Assembly (NCBI GenBank): GCA_017428765.1
Contig: JAFRQF010000005.1
Coordinates: 23,121-87,120 of the forward strand
Reading direction: 5' to 3'
DNA from: Erysipelotrichaceae bacterium
GTDB taxonomy: Bacteria > Bacillota_I > Bacilli_A > Erysipelotrichales > Erysipelotrichaceae
DNA length: 64,000 nucleotides
The notes under the pieces were generated by a model, which saw only the letters and a program-made list of their open reading frames with translations, did not search any database and was not told where the DNA came from. Made by a program: the position numbers and the translations under genes. Position 1 is the stretch's first letter. Every line of letters starts with the position of its first letter. Positions 49,409-57,080 of the stretch are shown here, piece after piece.

Positions 49409-50593
49409 TTATTTTTCTTCCTTGAGTATGCGAAGACCTTCTCTTAAGTAATCGCCCGGATTCTCATAGCGGTATTCGCTCAGTCTTTCCTTCACGGAAG
49501 TCAGTTCATTCGCCTTGTAGCCAAGCTCCTTCAAAGCGGCGATCGCATCATCGATCAGTTCATTGGTCTGAAGCGCCGATTCCATCTCATAAGGCTTGAC
49601 CGGCTTGAAATTATAGGACTCGGACATATTGATCCGGTTTTCAAACTGCAGGACGAACTTATAAGGATCATCGACTTCGCTCAGATCGCTCTTTTCAAAG
49701 ACCTCCCTGTCATACTTGACCGAGTACAGATACTGGTCGACCAGATCGCCGTTTTTGTCACGTACGGAAGTGAAGCCGGACATGACGACCTGGCGGATAT
49801 ATGGCGAGATATTGAAATAGGAGCCTGCCAGGAAGATGCCCACGGACAAAACGAGCCTTCCGTATTCTTCTTTCATCTGTGCGGAAGTCTTGCGTTTCGT
49901 GACGAGCTTTCCGTTATTGTAAGCCGGATACTCTCTGGAGAGTTCTTCGATCTCCGGCAGATCCAGGTCGACATACAGGATATCGTTTTCCAGTTCATAA
50001 TTGGCACGGACGTCATACGCCAGTTCCAGAGAACTCATGAAGGAAGAGATCATGTTTTCAATGATGTCCTCATCACCCTCCAGGGCATATTTGAACAGTT
50101 CCTTTTTGGCCTCCGATTCCAGAGATGCCGCATACTCCTCGAATTCTTTCTTATCCATGATCGGAGCGGCATACTTGTGAAGATTGACGATCGCCTCGAG
50201 GTTGTTTTCATATTCCTCAACAGGATCGATCACATCTTCCTTCACTTCCTCATTCGCCGTTACCGGAAGCGTCGTTTCTTCCCTGACTTCTTCCTTCTTC
50301 TTCAAAGAGGAAGTCTTGTCTGTCTGCGAAGCCGGCACATAGGTCTTCTTCTTGGACGCCGATTCACTCTTTTTCTTCTTCTTGGAAGCGCCTAATGAAA
50401 GGATCTTCTGCCGGTAGGAAAGCCCGGTACCGTTGACGCCGACGGCTGCCGGCGAAAGATTGAGATACGCTCCCTTGGTGCCGATATTGACGGATGCGCC
50501 TTTCTTGCCGATGGTCGCACTCAGACCGTTCTTGGTAAAGTTGATCCTGAGATAATTGCCGATCTTGATCGATTTCGCAAATCTGATCCCCAT
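49409..50593 (-). CDS. DUF4236-domain protein
   Basis: 394 residues. Residues 1-~62 are the DUF4236 module (GIRFAKSIKIGNYLRINFTKNGLSATIGKKGASVNIG-type beta repeats, ending GTGLSYR). A Lys/Ser/Glu-rich linker (~70-120) and an acidic domain of ~270 residues with YEDNL-type helices follow. No signal or membrane span. The DUF4236 function is unknown. Third gene of the glyA operon with a GGAGGAAG site. Confidence 0.85.
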   Translation of the reverse strand: MGIRFAKSIKIGNYLRINFTKNGLSATIGKKGASVNIGTKGAYLNLSPAAVGVNGTGLSYRQKILSLGASKKKKKSESASKKKTYVPASQTDKTSSLKKKEEVREETTLPVTANEEVKEDVIDPVEEYENNLEAIVNLHKYAAPIMDKKEFEEYAASLESEAKKELFKYALEGDEDIIENMISSFMSSLELAYDVRANYELENDILYVDLDLPEIEELSREYPAYNNGKLVTKRKTSAQMKEEYGRLVLSVGIFLAGSYFNISPYIRQVVMSGFTSVRDKNGDLVDQYLYSVKYDREVFEKSDLSEVDDPYKFVLQFENRINMSESYNFKPVKPYEMESALQTNELIDDAIAALKELGYKANELTSVKERLSEYRYENPGDYLREGLRILKEEK

Positions 50594-50602
50594 ACTTCCT
50601 CC

Positions 50603-51127
50603 TTAATCTATGTAGTAAACTCTGCCGTCTTTGCGCGCTGCGGCAGGCGGCACTTCGCCATCGATATAACCGATCGCACAGTGACCGACACCTTCCCATT
50701 CCCCTTCGATCTTGAGATCTTCGAGGATCTTCTTGAATTCATCGGTCTCAAATTCCTGTCTGGCCCGGTTGATCCAGATGCTGCCAAGGCCCAGGGAATG
50801 CGCCGCCAGCATCAGATTGCCCATTACCAGAGCACCGTCGTATCTGCAGTTGGGATTGTCTTTCCTCGACAGGACGACGATGAACATCGGTGCCCCGTAA
50901 AACGGATCAACATCGCCATAGCCGCCGATCTGCGCATTGGCTTTGACGAATTTCTCGCGTAATTCCTTATTTCTGACGACGATCATCATCGTTGCCTGCA
51001 GGCCTTTGCCATTGGCCGCATAGAGACCGGCTTCCACGATCTGATCGATCAGTTCGTCTTCCGGCATCCTGTCCTTGAATCTGCGGATGCTGCGTCTTTC
51101 TTTCAATGCCTTGAGCACTTCGTTCAT
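50603..51127 (-). CDS. Nitroreductase family protein
   Basis: 174 residues. [30 protein letters not shown] at the start is the FMN-binding nitroreductase motif, with LGSIWINRA and GYIDGEVPP later. It uses NAD(P)H and FMN to reduce nitro compounds or quinones. The start overlaps glyA by four bases. Confidence 0.92.
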   Translation of the reverse strand: MNEVLKALKERRSIRRFKDRMPEDELIDQIVEAGLYAANGKGLQATMMIVVRNKELREKFVKANAQIGGYGDVDPFYGAPMFIVVLSRKDNPNCRYDGALVMGNLMLAAHSLGLGSIWINRARQEFETDEFKKILEDLKIEGEWEGVGHCAIGYIDGEVPPAAARKDGRVYYID

Positions 51128-52338
51128 AGGAATCTCTCCATGAGTTTTCTGACTCTGAGTCCCGCTTCTAGGATCGACTTTTCATCATCGATGTTGTGGG
51201 CGACCAGCGAGATGATCTTTCCGACTTCCTTGAATTCTTCTTCCTTAAAACCTCTGGTCGTCATGGCCGGCGTACCGACGCGGATGCCTGAGGTGTAAGC
51301 CGGTTTTTCTTCATCGAACGGGATCGCGTTCTTGTTTACCGTGATGTTGACTTCATCAAGTCTTGTCTCCAGCTGCTTGCCGGTGATGCCCAAAGGATGT
51401 TTGACATCGACCAGTACCATATGATTATCGGTATCGCCCGATACGATACGGAAACCTTCTTCTTTCAGCGTCTCCATCAGCACCTTGGCATTTGTGACCA
51501 CCTGTTTCTGGTATTCCTTGAATTCCGGCTGCATGGCTTCATAGAAGCAGACTGCCTTGCCGGCGATCACGTGGCACAAAGGACCGCCCTGTATGCCCGG
51601 AAAGACCGCTCTGTCCAGAGCCTTGGCATACTCTTTCTTGCACAGTACCAGGCCGCCGCGGGGACCCCGGAGCGTCTTATGGGTCGTCGAAGTGACGAAG
51701 TCCGCATACGGTACGGGAGACGGATGAAGGCCTGCGGCGATCAGACCCGCCACATGGGCCATATCCACCATCAGCAGCGCACCCGCCTTATCGGCGATCT
51801 TCTTGAATCGTTCATAATCGATGAAACGGGCATAGGCACTCGCCCCGGCAACGATCAGTTTCGGATGCACCTGCAAGGCAAGAGCTTTCACCTCATCGTA
51901 ATCGATCAGTTCGCTTTCTCTGTCCACGCCATAGGCAAACGTCTCATAATCGCTTCCCGAAAAACTCAGCTTATAGCCATGGGTCAGATGCCCTCCGGCA
52001 TCAAGTGACATGCCCAATAGGCGATCGCCCGGTTTCAGGACTGCCCTGTAGACCGCCATGTTGGCGGAAGAACCGCAATGAGGCTGCACATTGGCATATT
52101 CCGCACCGAAGAGCTCGCATACTCTTTCTTTGGCCAGGGATTCCGCTTCATCCACATTGACACAGCCGCCATAGTAGCGTTTTCCCGGATAGCCTTCCGC
52201 ATATTTGTTGGTCAGACAGCTTCCGACTGCTTCCATCACGTCTTTCGAACAGTAGTTTTCCGAAGCGATCAGTTCGATATTGTGTCTTTGCCTGTCTTCT
52301 TCCTGTTCGATGATCTTTCTTATCCGTTCGTCTTTCAT
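51124..52338 (-). CDS. glyA: Serine hydroxymethyltransferase
   Basis: 404 residues. [35 protein letters not shown] is the SHMT N-terminal motif, and the pyridoxal phosphate lysine is in [13 protein letters not shown]. It converts serine and tetrahydrofolate to glycine and methylene-THF. It lies between a 50-residue membrane peptide and nitroreductase in one operon. Confidence 0.98.
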   Translation of the reverse strand: MKDERIRKIIEQEEDRQRHNIELIASENYCSKDVMEAVGSCLTNKYAEGYPGKRYYGGCVNVDEAESLAKERVCELFGAEYANVQPHCGSSANMAVYRAVLKPGDRLLGMSLDAGGHLTHGYKLSFSGSDYETFAYGVDRESELIDYDEVKALALQVHPKLIVAGASAYARFIDYERFKKIADKAGALLMVDMAHVAGLIAAGLHPSPVPYADFVTSTTHKTLRGPRGGLVLCKKEYAKALDRAVFPGIQGGPLCHVIAGKAVCFYEAMQPEFKEYQKQVVTNAKVLMETLKEEGFRIVSGDTDNHMVLVDVKHPLGITGKQLETRLDEVNITVNKNAIPFDEEKPAYTSGIRVGTPAMTTRGFKEEEFKEVGKIISLVAHNIDDEKSILEAGLRVRKLMERFL

Positions 52339-52347
52339 ATCTCTTCC

Positions 52348-52500
52348 CTACTTTTTCAGATTCACCACGTAACCTACGCCGATCAATACCGCCAGACCCA
52401 GCAGGATGTATTCCGCCAGAACACTGCCGCTTTCAAAAAAGAATCTACCAAAAAACGAAAGCGAACCTATCACAAAAACAAACCAAATCGCCCGATTCAT
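52348..52500 (-). CDS. 50-residue membrane peptide
   Basis: The frame ATG (52500) to TAG encodes MNRAIWFVFVIGSLSFFGRF and then FESGSVLAEYILLGLAVLIGV, i.e. two hydrophobic helices with a short acidic turn. GAAGGAG lies a few bases upstream. It ends nine bases before glyA and starts 30 bases after a TATAAT. Function unknown; probably a genuine leader gene of the glyA operon. Confidence 0.7.
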   Translation of the reverse strand: MNRAIWFVFVIGSLSFFGRFFFESGSVLAEYILLGLAVLIGVGYVVNLKK

Positions 52501-52529
52501 TTTTCTTCTCCTTCTCTTATTCCATTTTT

Positions 52530-52560
52530 ATTATACAGGAATCAGATTTCCCGTTGTCAG
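52530..52560 (-). promoter_or_regulatory. Promoter for the small membrane peptide and glyA operon
   Basis: CTGACA (52560 to 52555) with a 19-base spacer to TATAAT (52535 to 52530) on the minus strand. Confidence 0.5.
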
Positions 52561-52606
52561 CCTGCCTTAAGTATTATGGGAAATTACGTGAAATCCCTTA
52601 AAATGC

Positions 52607-52634
52607 TTGATTTATCACACTGTCACGCTAATAT
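52607..52634 (+). promoter_or_regulatory. Probable promoter of the chromate transporter pair
   Basis: TTGATT (52607-52612), a 16-base spacer and TAATAT (52629-52634); TATAGT at 52632-52637 is an alternative. It gives a leader of about 90 bases before 52734. Confidence 0.4.
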
Positions 52635-52733
52635 AGTAACAGGGCTTTTTGTCCATTCACTTTTTTCGGTCCGTCAGGATCTGTACATAAAAAGCACATC
52701 ATTTCATATCTGCATTTTCCAAGGAGGTTTTTT

Positions 52734-53282
52734 ATGTTGCGAAAATACAGCAGTCTGTTTTTTTCATTTTTTAAGATCGGACTTTTTACGTTTGGTTCGG
52801 GATATGCCATGATCACTCTTCTGAAAAAGGAGATCGTCGAGAACAGGGGCTGGATGAGTGAAAGGAACATCGCCGACATCATCGCGATCGGCGAATCCAC
52901 GCCGGGATCGATCTCGGTCTCTTCCGCCACCTTCATCGGCTATCGCGTCGGCGGATTTTCAGGTGCGATCATTGCCACCTTAGGCATCATTTCGCCATCC
53001 GTGATCATCATGTCGATCGTCTCTTTCTTCATGAAGGAGTTTGCAGCCAATGTCTATGTCGATTATGCCTTTGCGGGTGTACGCTGCGCGGTGCTGGTTT
53101 TGATCATCAACGCGACTGCCTTGCTGTTCAAGGAGATGGGCAAGTACTATCTCAACTACATCGTCATGGTCGTTTCGTTCTTACTTCTGGTGGTCTTCAA
53201 AGTCAATGTCATGACTTTACTTATGGCGGCAATGTTGGTCAGCGCCATCGCCTTCCGCTTTATTCCGGAGGATGAGAGATGA
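52734..53282 (+). CDS. Chromate transporter, first half-size subunit
   Basis: 182 residues, about five membrane spans, with FGSGYAMITLLKKEIV, the N-terminal signature of the CHR family. The short form acts as a heterodimer with its neighbour, which starts in the last four bases. Substrate may be chromate or another oxyanion. A strong AAGGAGG site precedes. Confidence 0.9.
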   Translation: MLRKYSSLFFSFFKIGLFTFGSGYAMITLLKKEIVENRGWMSERNIADIIAIGESTPGSISVSSATFIGYRVGGFSGAIIATLGIISPSVIIMSIVSFFMKEFAANVYVDYAFAGVRCAVLVLIINATALLFKEMGKYYLNYIVMVVSFLLLVVFKVNVMTLLMAAMLVSAIAFRFIPEDER

Positions 53283-53845
53283 AACTGTACCTCGATCTTT
53301 TCACAGCCTTTCTGAAAATGGGCTTTTTCGCGATCGGCGGCGGCTATGCGATGTTACCGCTCATACGGCAGGAAGTCCTCGGCCACGAGTGGATGAGCAA
53401 TGCCGAGCTCATCAACTTTCTCGCAGTCAGTGAATCCACCCCGGGTTCAATGTCCGTCAACATGGCCACCTATATCGGCCTCAAGACCGGAAATATCCCG
53501 GGACTCATCGCCGCGGTGCTTGGCGTCAGCCTTCCTTCATTTGCGATCATGCTGCTGATCGCCATCTTTTATGACCGCTTCATCAAAAACAAAGCGATCG
53601 CCTATGTCTTGGAAGGCCTCAAGCCGGTCGTCGTCGGCATGATCGCTTCGGCCGTGATCTCGGTAGGCGAAGAAGTCTTTTTCCCGAAAGGTGAGGATGT
53701 CGTATTCGGACCGCTTTCTTCCTGTGTGCCGTTCTTTATCTTCCTGATCTGCCTGGGCATGAATCACTTCAAGAAAGGACCGATCGCCATCATCGGCGTC
53801 TCGGCACTTCTCGGTGTATTGGCCGGAGTCTTGCTTCCTCATTGA
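53279..53845 (+). CDS. Chromate transporter, second half-size subunit
   Basis: 188 residues with the paired signature GGGYAMLPLIRQEVL and about five to six membrane spans. It overlaps the first subunit by four bases. The two half-size proteins form one CHR transporter. Confidence 0.9.
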   Translation: MKLYLDLFTAFLKMGFFAIGGGYAMLPLIRQEVLGHEWMSNAELINFLAVSESTPGSMSVNMATYIGLKTGNIPGLIAAVLGVSLPSFAIMLLIAIFYDRFIKNKAIAYVLEGLKPVVVGMIASAVISVGEEVFFPKGEDVVFGPLSSCVPFFIFLICLGMNHFKKGPIAIIGVSALLGVLAGVLLPH

Positions 53846-53853
53846 ACGATAAC

Positions 53854-53862
53854 TGCTATAAT
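53854..53862 (+). promoter_or_regulatory. Extended -10 promoter for a leaderless barnase transcript
   Basis: TGCTATAAT (53854-53862) is followed by six bases and the ATG at 53869. With the usual spacing, transcription starts on the A of ATG. No Shine-Dalgarno sequence is present upstream. Confidence 0.6.
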
Positions 53863-53868
53863 GGATTT

Positions 53869-54399
53869 ATGAAAAGTAAATTCAGATCATTGCTGCCGAT
53901 CCTTGCGCTGGCAGTATTACTGGCCTTTGGCATCGGCTTTTTCTTTGGCAGGAATGCGCAGCCTGTCGATTCGCCTCCTGTCGTTTCTGCACCGGAAACA
54001 GATCAGGCAAACGATCCGGTCGATACTCCCGCACAAAAGGAAGAGACCATCGATGAAAAAGGCTATTTCTATTCCAAGGAAGACGTTGCCTTATACATCC
54101 ACACCTATGGAAAACTGCCGGACAACTTCATCACCAAATCGGAAGCCAAGGACTTGGGCTATTCCGCTTCCAAAAACAATCTCTGGAAGGTGTGCGATGG
54201 CTGCTGCATCGGCGGTGACCGTTTCGGAAACCGGGAAGGCCTATTGCCGGAAAAAAGCGGCAGAAAATATTATGAATGCGACATCGACTACGGCGGCAAA
54301 GACCGCAATGCCAAACGGATCGTCTTTTCCAACGACGGTCTGATCTACTATACCGATGACCACTATTCGAGCTTTACGCTATTATATGGAGAACCTTGA
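53869..54399 (+). CDS. Membrane-anchored or secreted barnase-type ribonuclease
   Basis: 176 residues. N-terminal hydrophobic anchor or signal (~8-27), Pro-rich linker (~31-60), then the barnase core: GKLPDNFITKSEA, CIGGDRFGNREGLLP, YECDIDY (Glu136 = barnase Glu73), NAKRIVFSNDG (Arg150 = Arg87) and TDDHYSSF (His165 = His102). All catalytic positions are kept. Extra cysteines (~109, 112, 113, 137) are not in barnase. It cleaves RNA outside the cell, and the next gene encodes its inhibitor. An apparent start nine codons upstream lies inside the transporter gene. Confidence 0.93.
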   Translation: MKSKFRSLLPILALAVLLAFGIGFFFGRNAQPVDSPPVVSAPETDQANDPVDTPAQKEETIDEKGYFYSKEDVALYIHTYGKLPDNFITKSEAKDLGYSASKNNLWKVCDGCCIGGDRFGNREGLLPEKSGRKYYECDIDYGGKDRNAKRIVFSNDGLIYYTDDHYSSFTLLYGEP

Positions 54400-54401
54400 A
54401 G

Positions 54402-54935
54402 ATGAAAGTTATTCTGGACATTCAAAAGCTCAACGAAAAAGGATTTGAGTATCTGCGCGAGATATTTAAAGATCCCGCATACGAAGGCGATGATTTCGAT
54501 TCCTTCTATGCCTATCTGTCCTACCTCGATGATTGCGAGGTATTGCTGGAAAACTATGGGGAGATGAACGATCTTTCCGCATCGATCATCCGCCTGTTCA
54601 ACGATGTCAATGAAGACTATGGAAACCTGTCCCTGGGCTTCAACGAAGAGACCAAAACAAAAAAGATCGTCATGGACATCAGCGAACTCAACAGACGCGG
54701 ACACGAATATCTGAAGGAACTGTTCGACTTCCCGGAATACTATGGGGAGAATCTCGACGCCTTATATGACTGTCTGTGCGAGATGGAGGATACCGAGATC
54801 ATCGTGATGAATTCCGACGATCTCAAGAAGTTCTCACTCAAGATCCTGGATGTCTTCGATGAAGTCGCCGACGAATACGGAAACATCAAGATCCGCTACG
54901 AATACGAGGAAGAAGAAAACGAAAATGAAGAGTGA
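54402..54935 (+). CDS. Tandem barstar-domain inhibitor
   Basis: 177 residues with two barstar repeats (~1-80 and ~87-168). The second has the canonical PEYYGENLDALYD with Asp119 and Asp123 at the barstar Asp35 and Asp39 positions. In the first the helix reads DDFDSFYAYL, so Asp35 is kept (Asp33) but Asp39 is Ala37. It should bind intracellular barnase and protect the cell. An acidic tail follows. The ATG was chosen over a TTG two codons upstream; GGAG lies ten bases before it. Confidence 0.9.
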   Translation: MKVILDIQKLNEKGFEYLREIFKDPAYEGDDFDSFYAYLSYLDDCEVLLENYGEMNDLSASIIRLFNDVNEDYGNLSLGFNEETKTKKIVMDISELNRRGHEYLKELFDFPEYYGENLDALYDCLCEMEDTEIIVMNSDDLKKFSLKILDVFDEVADEYGNIKIRYEYEEEENENEE

Positions 54936-54955
54936 TCGCCACTCTTCATTTTTTT
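54924..54955. terminator. Terminator after the barstar gene
   Basis: AATGAAGAGTG (54924-54934), loop ATCGC and CACTCTTCATT (54940-54950), then five T. It overlaps the barstar stop and may also end the HPt gene on the other strand. Confidence 0.88.
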
Positions 54956-55298
54956 AATCGTTGATCATAGACTCCAGAGTCTTTTTTTCATCCAGGATGC
55001 CTTGAAGCATCTTTGAATAATCCATCTGTGTATGGCTTCTTAACAGTTCGGTGATCTCGACCACCTTTTCATACAAAGGAGTCAGAGAAAGATTTCCCGA
55101 AACGCCCTTGAGGGCATGAGCAGCCCGGAAAGCGGCTTCCAGGTCATTTTCTTTGATCGCTTTTTCAAGATCGGAAAATGACTGTTCGGAAACGATCATC
55201 GATACCATTCGCAGATAGAAATCTTCCGAGTTCATGCACAGATTGAGTCCGGTCTTTACATCAGCGCCGTATTCTTTCAGCTTTTCGATACTAAGCAT
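54954..55298 (-). CDS. Orphan HPt-domain phosphotransfer protein
   Basis: 114 residues, helical, with AAHALKGVSGNLSL (His ~62), the HPt active-site motif. It should pass phosphate between a receiver domain and another partner in a phosphorelay. No histidine kinase or response regulator lies within the window. GGAGG precedes the ATG. Confidence 0.88.
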   Translation of the reverse strand: MLSIEKLKEYGADVKTGLNLCMNSEDFYLRMVSMIVSEQSFSDLEKAIKENDLEAAFRAAHALKGVSGNLSLTPLYEKVVEITELLRSHTQMDYSKMLQGILDEKKTLESMIND

Positions 55299-55362
55299 TC
55301 ACTACCTCCATATCTCTTCCAATTCTATTCTACAACAAGCCGCTTCCCTTACCAAACAGGCA

Positions 55363-55391
55363 GAAGAAAAGCAGACCTTTCGATCTGCTTT
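55363..55391 (-). terminator. Terminator of gpmI
   Basis: Minus-strand AAAGCAGATC, loop GAAA and GGTCTGCTTT, then TCTTC. Confidence 0.8.
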
Positions 55392-55397
55392 GTGAGC

Positions 55398-56984
55398 TTA
55401 TTTGATGATGCTTTCAAGCCACTGCTTCGGGGCTTCGTAGCCAAGCAGCTTGACGACAGTCGCCGCAACGTTCGCCAGACCGAAGTCGCCTTCTTCCTTG
55501 ACTTCCGTTCCTTCCGGGCCATTGTAGATGGCAAATGGAACGACTGCCAGAGAGTGAGAAGTCTTGGCCTTTGGCGTACCATCCGGATTCGTGCCCTTGT
55601 CATACATCTCATCGGAGTTGCCATGGTCGGCAGTGACGATCAGAGTGTAATCCATCTTCTTGCAGGCATCCATGATCCTCTTGAGCATCAGGTCGACGGA
55701 TTCGACACCGATCAGAGTCGCTTCATAGTTGCCGGTATGGCCGACCATGTCGCCGTTCGGGTAGTTGCATCTCAAGAACTGGTATTTGCCGGATTCGATG
55801 GCTTCGACCATGTGATCGGTGATCTCGGTCGCCTTCATCCAAGGCTTGAGATCGAATGCGATGACATCGGATGGGATCTCTTCCCAGGTCTCGAGTTCAT
55901 CGGAGAACTTTTCGGAACGGTTGCCGTTCCAGAAGTATGTGACATGACCGAACTTCTGTGTTTCGGAACATGCATAGGAACGAACGCCCTTTTCTACCAG
56001 GAACTCGGACATCGTATGTTCGATGTGCGGCGGTTCTACCAAGAAATGATCAGGAAGCTTGAGGTCTCCGTCATACTGCAACATGCCTGCATAGTAGACG
56101 TTTGGTTTCTTCGGCATTTCGAAGCTGTTGAAACCCTTGTTCATATAATCGAACGCCTTGGAAAGTTCAACGGCACGGTCGCCTCTGAAGTTGTAGAGGA
56201 TCACCGCATCGCCGTCATCGATCGTACCGACCGGCTGGCCGTCTTTGGCTACGACGAAGCCGGGCAGATACTGGTCGGTATAACCGCCTTCTGCACGGAG
56301 GGTCTCGATAGCTTGTCTTGCGCTGTCGAAGCATCTGCCGTCACCCATGACATGGATGTGCCAGCCTCTTTCGACCATGGACCAGTCTGCTTCATAGCGG
56401 TCCATCGTGATCGACATTCTGCCGCCGCCGGAAGCGATGCAGGCATGGAAATCATCATCATTGAGTTCCTTCAGGACATCTTCGAGCTGGTCGACGTACT
56501 GAAGACCGGAGGTCTCCGGAACATCTCTGCCGTCTAACAGGATGTGGACTCTTACTTCTTTTGTGCCCTGTGCCTTGCACTGTTTCAGCATGGCGATCAG
56601 GTGTGAGATGTTGGAATGGACATTGCCATCGGACAGTAAGCCGATGAAATGCATCTTGCCGTTGTGTTCTTTCGCAAAGCCAGTCGCACCCTTCCAGGCA
56701 TCGGATTCATAGATCTTTCCGCTTTCGATGGATTCGTTGACGAGCTTGGCACCCTGGGAATAGATCTGGCCGCAGCCTAAGGCGTTGTGGCCGACTTCGG
56801 AGTTGCCCATATCGGAATCGGAAGGGAGTCCGACAGCAGTTCCGCTTGCCTTGATCGTCGTGTGAGGCCAATTGCTCATGAGATCATCGAGCTGTGGCTT
56901 GTAGGCATGAAGAACGGCATTGCCCATGTCCTTGCTGGTCCAGCCGACACCGTCCATAACCACTAATACAACCGGTTTGTTCAT
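55398..56984 (-). CDS. gpmI: 2,3-bisphosphoglycerate-independent phosphoglycerate mutase
   Basis: 528 residues from the ATG after AAGGAGA; codons upstream are not used. Manganese site VVMDGVGW, catalytic Ser in SDMGNSEVGHNALGCG (Ser ~62), LDGRDVPETSG, and C-terminal VTADHGNSDEM. It interconverts 3- and 2-phosphoglycerate in glycolysis. Single-gene transcript with its own terminator. Confidence 0.97.
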   Translation of the reverse strand: MNKPVVLVVMDGVGWTSKDMGNAVLHAYKPQLDDLMSNWPHTTIKASGTAVGLPSDSDMGNSEVGHNALGCGQIYSQGAKLVNESIESGKIYESDAWKGATGFAKEHNGKMHFIGLLSDGNVHSNISHLIAMLKQCKAQGTKEVRVHILLDGRDVPETSGLQYVDQLEDVLKELNDDDFHACIASGGGRMSITMDRYEADWSMVERGWHIHVMGDGRCFDSARQAIETLRAEGGYTDQYLPGFVVAKDGQPVGTIDDGDAVILYNFRGDRAVELSKAFDYMNKGFNSFEMPKKPNVYYAGMLQYDGDLKLPDHFLVEPPHIEHTMSEFLVEKGVRSYACSETQKFGHVTYFWNGNRSEKFSDELETWEEIPSDVIAFDLKPWMKATEITDHMVEAIESGKYQFLRCNYPNGDMVGHTGNYEATLIGVESVDLMLKRIMDACKKMDYTLIVTADHGNSDEMYDKGTNPDGTPKAKTSHSLAVVPFAIYNGPEGTEVKEEGDFGLANVAATVVKLLGYEAPKQWLESIIK

Positions 56985-57080
56985 AATTATTCTTTTCTCC
57001 TTATATAAAGTTTCCTCACGGAACATCTATATGATATCGTCTCTTTTGCTCTCACGCCAGTAAAAGTATCATTTTTTCTT

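Noticed and set aside
55392..56537. 381-residue plus-strand open frame opposite gpmI
   Set aside because: Shadow of a strongly biased housekeeping gene; no start signal and no recognisable domain.
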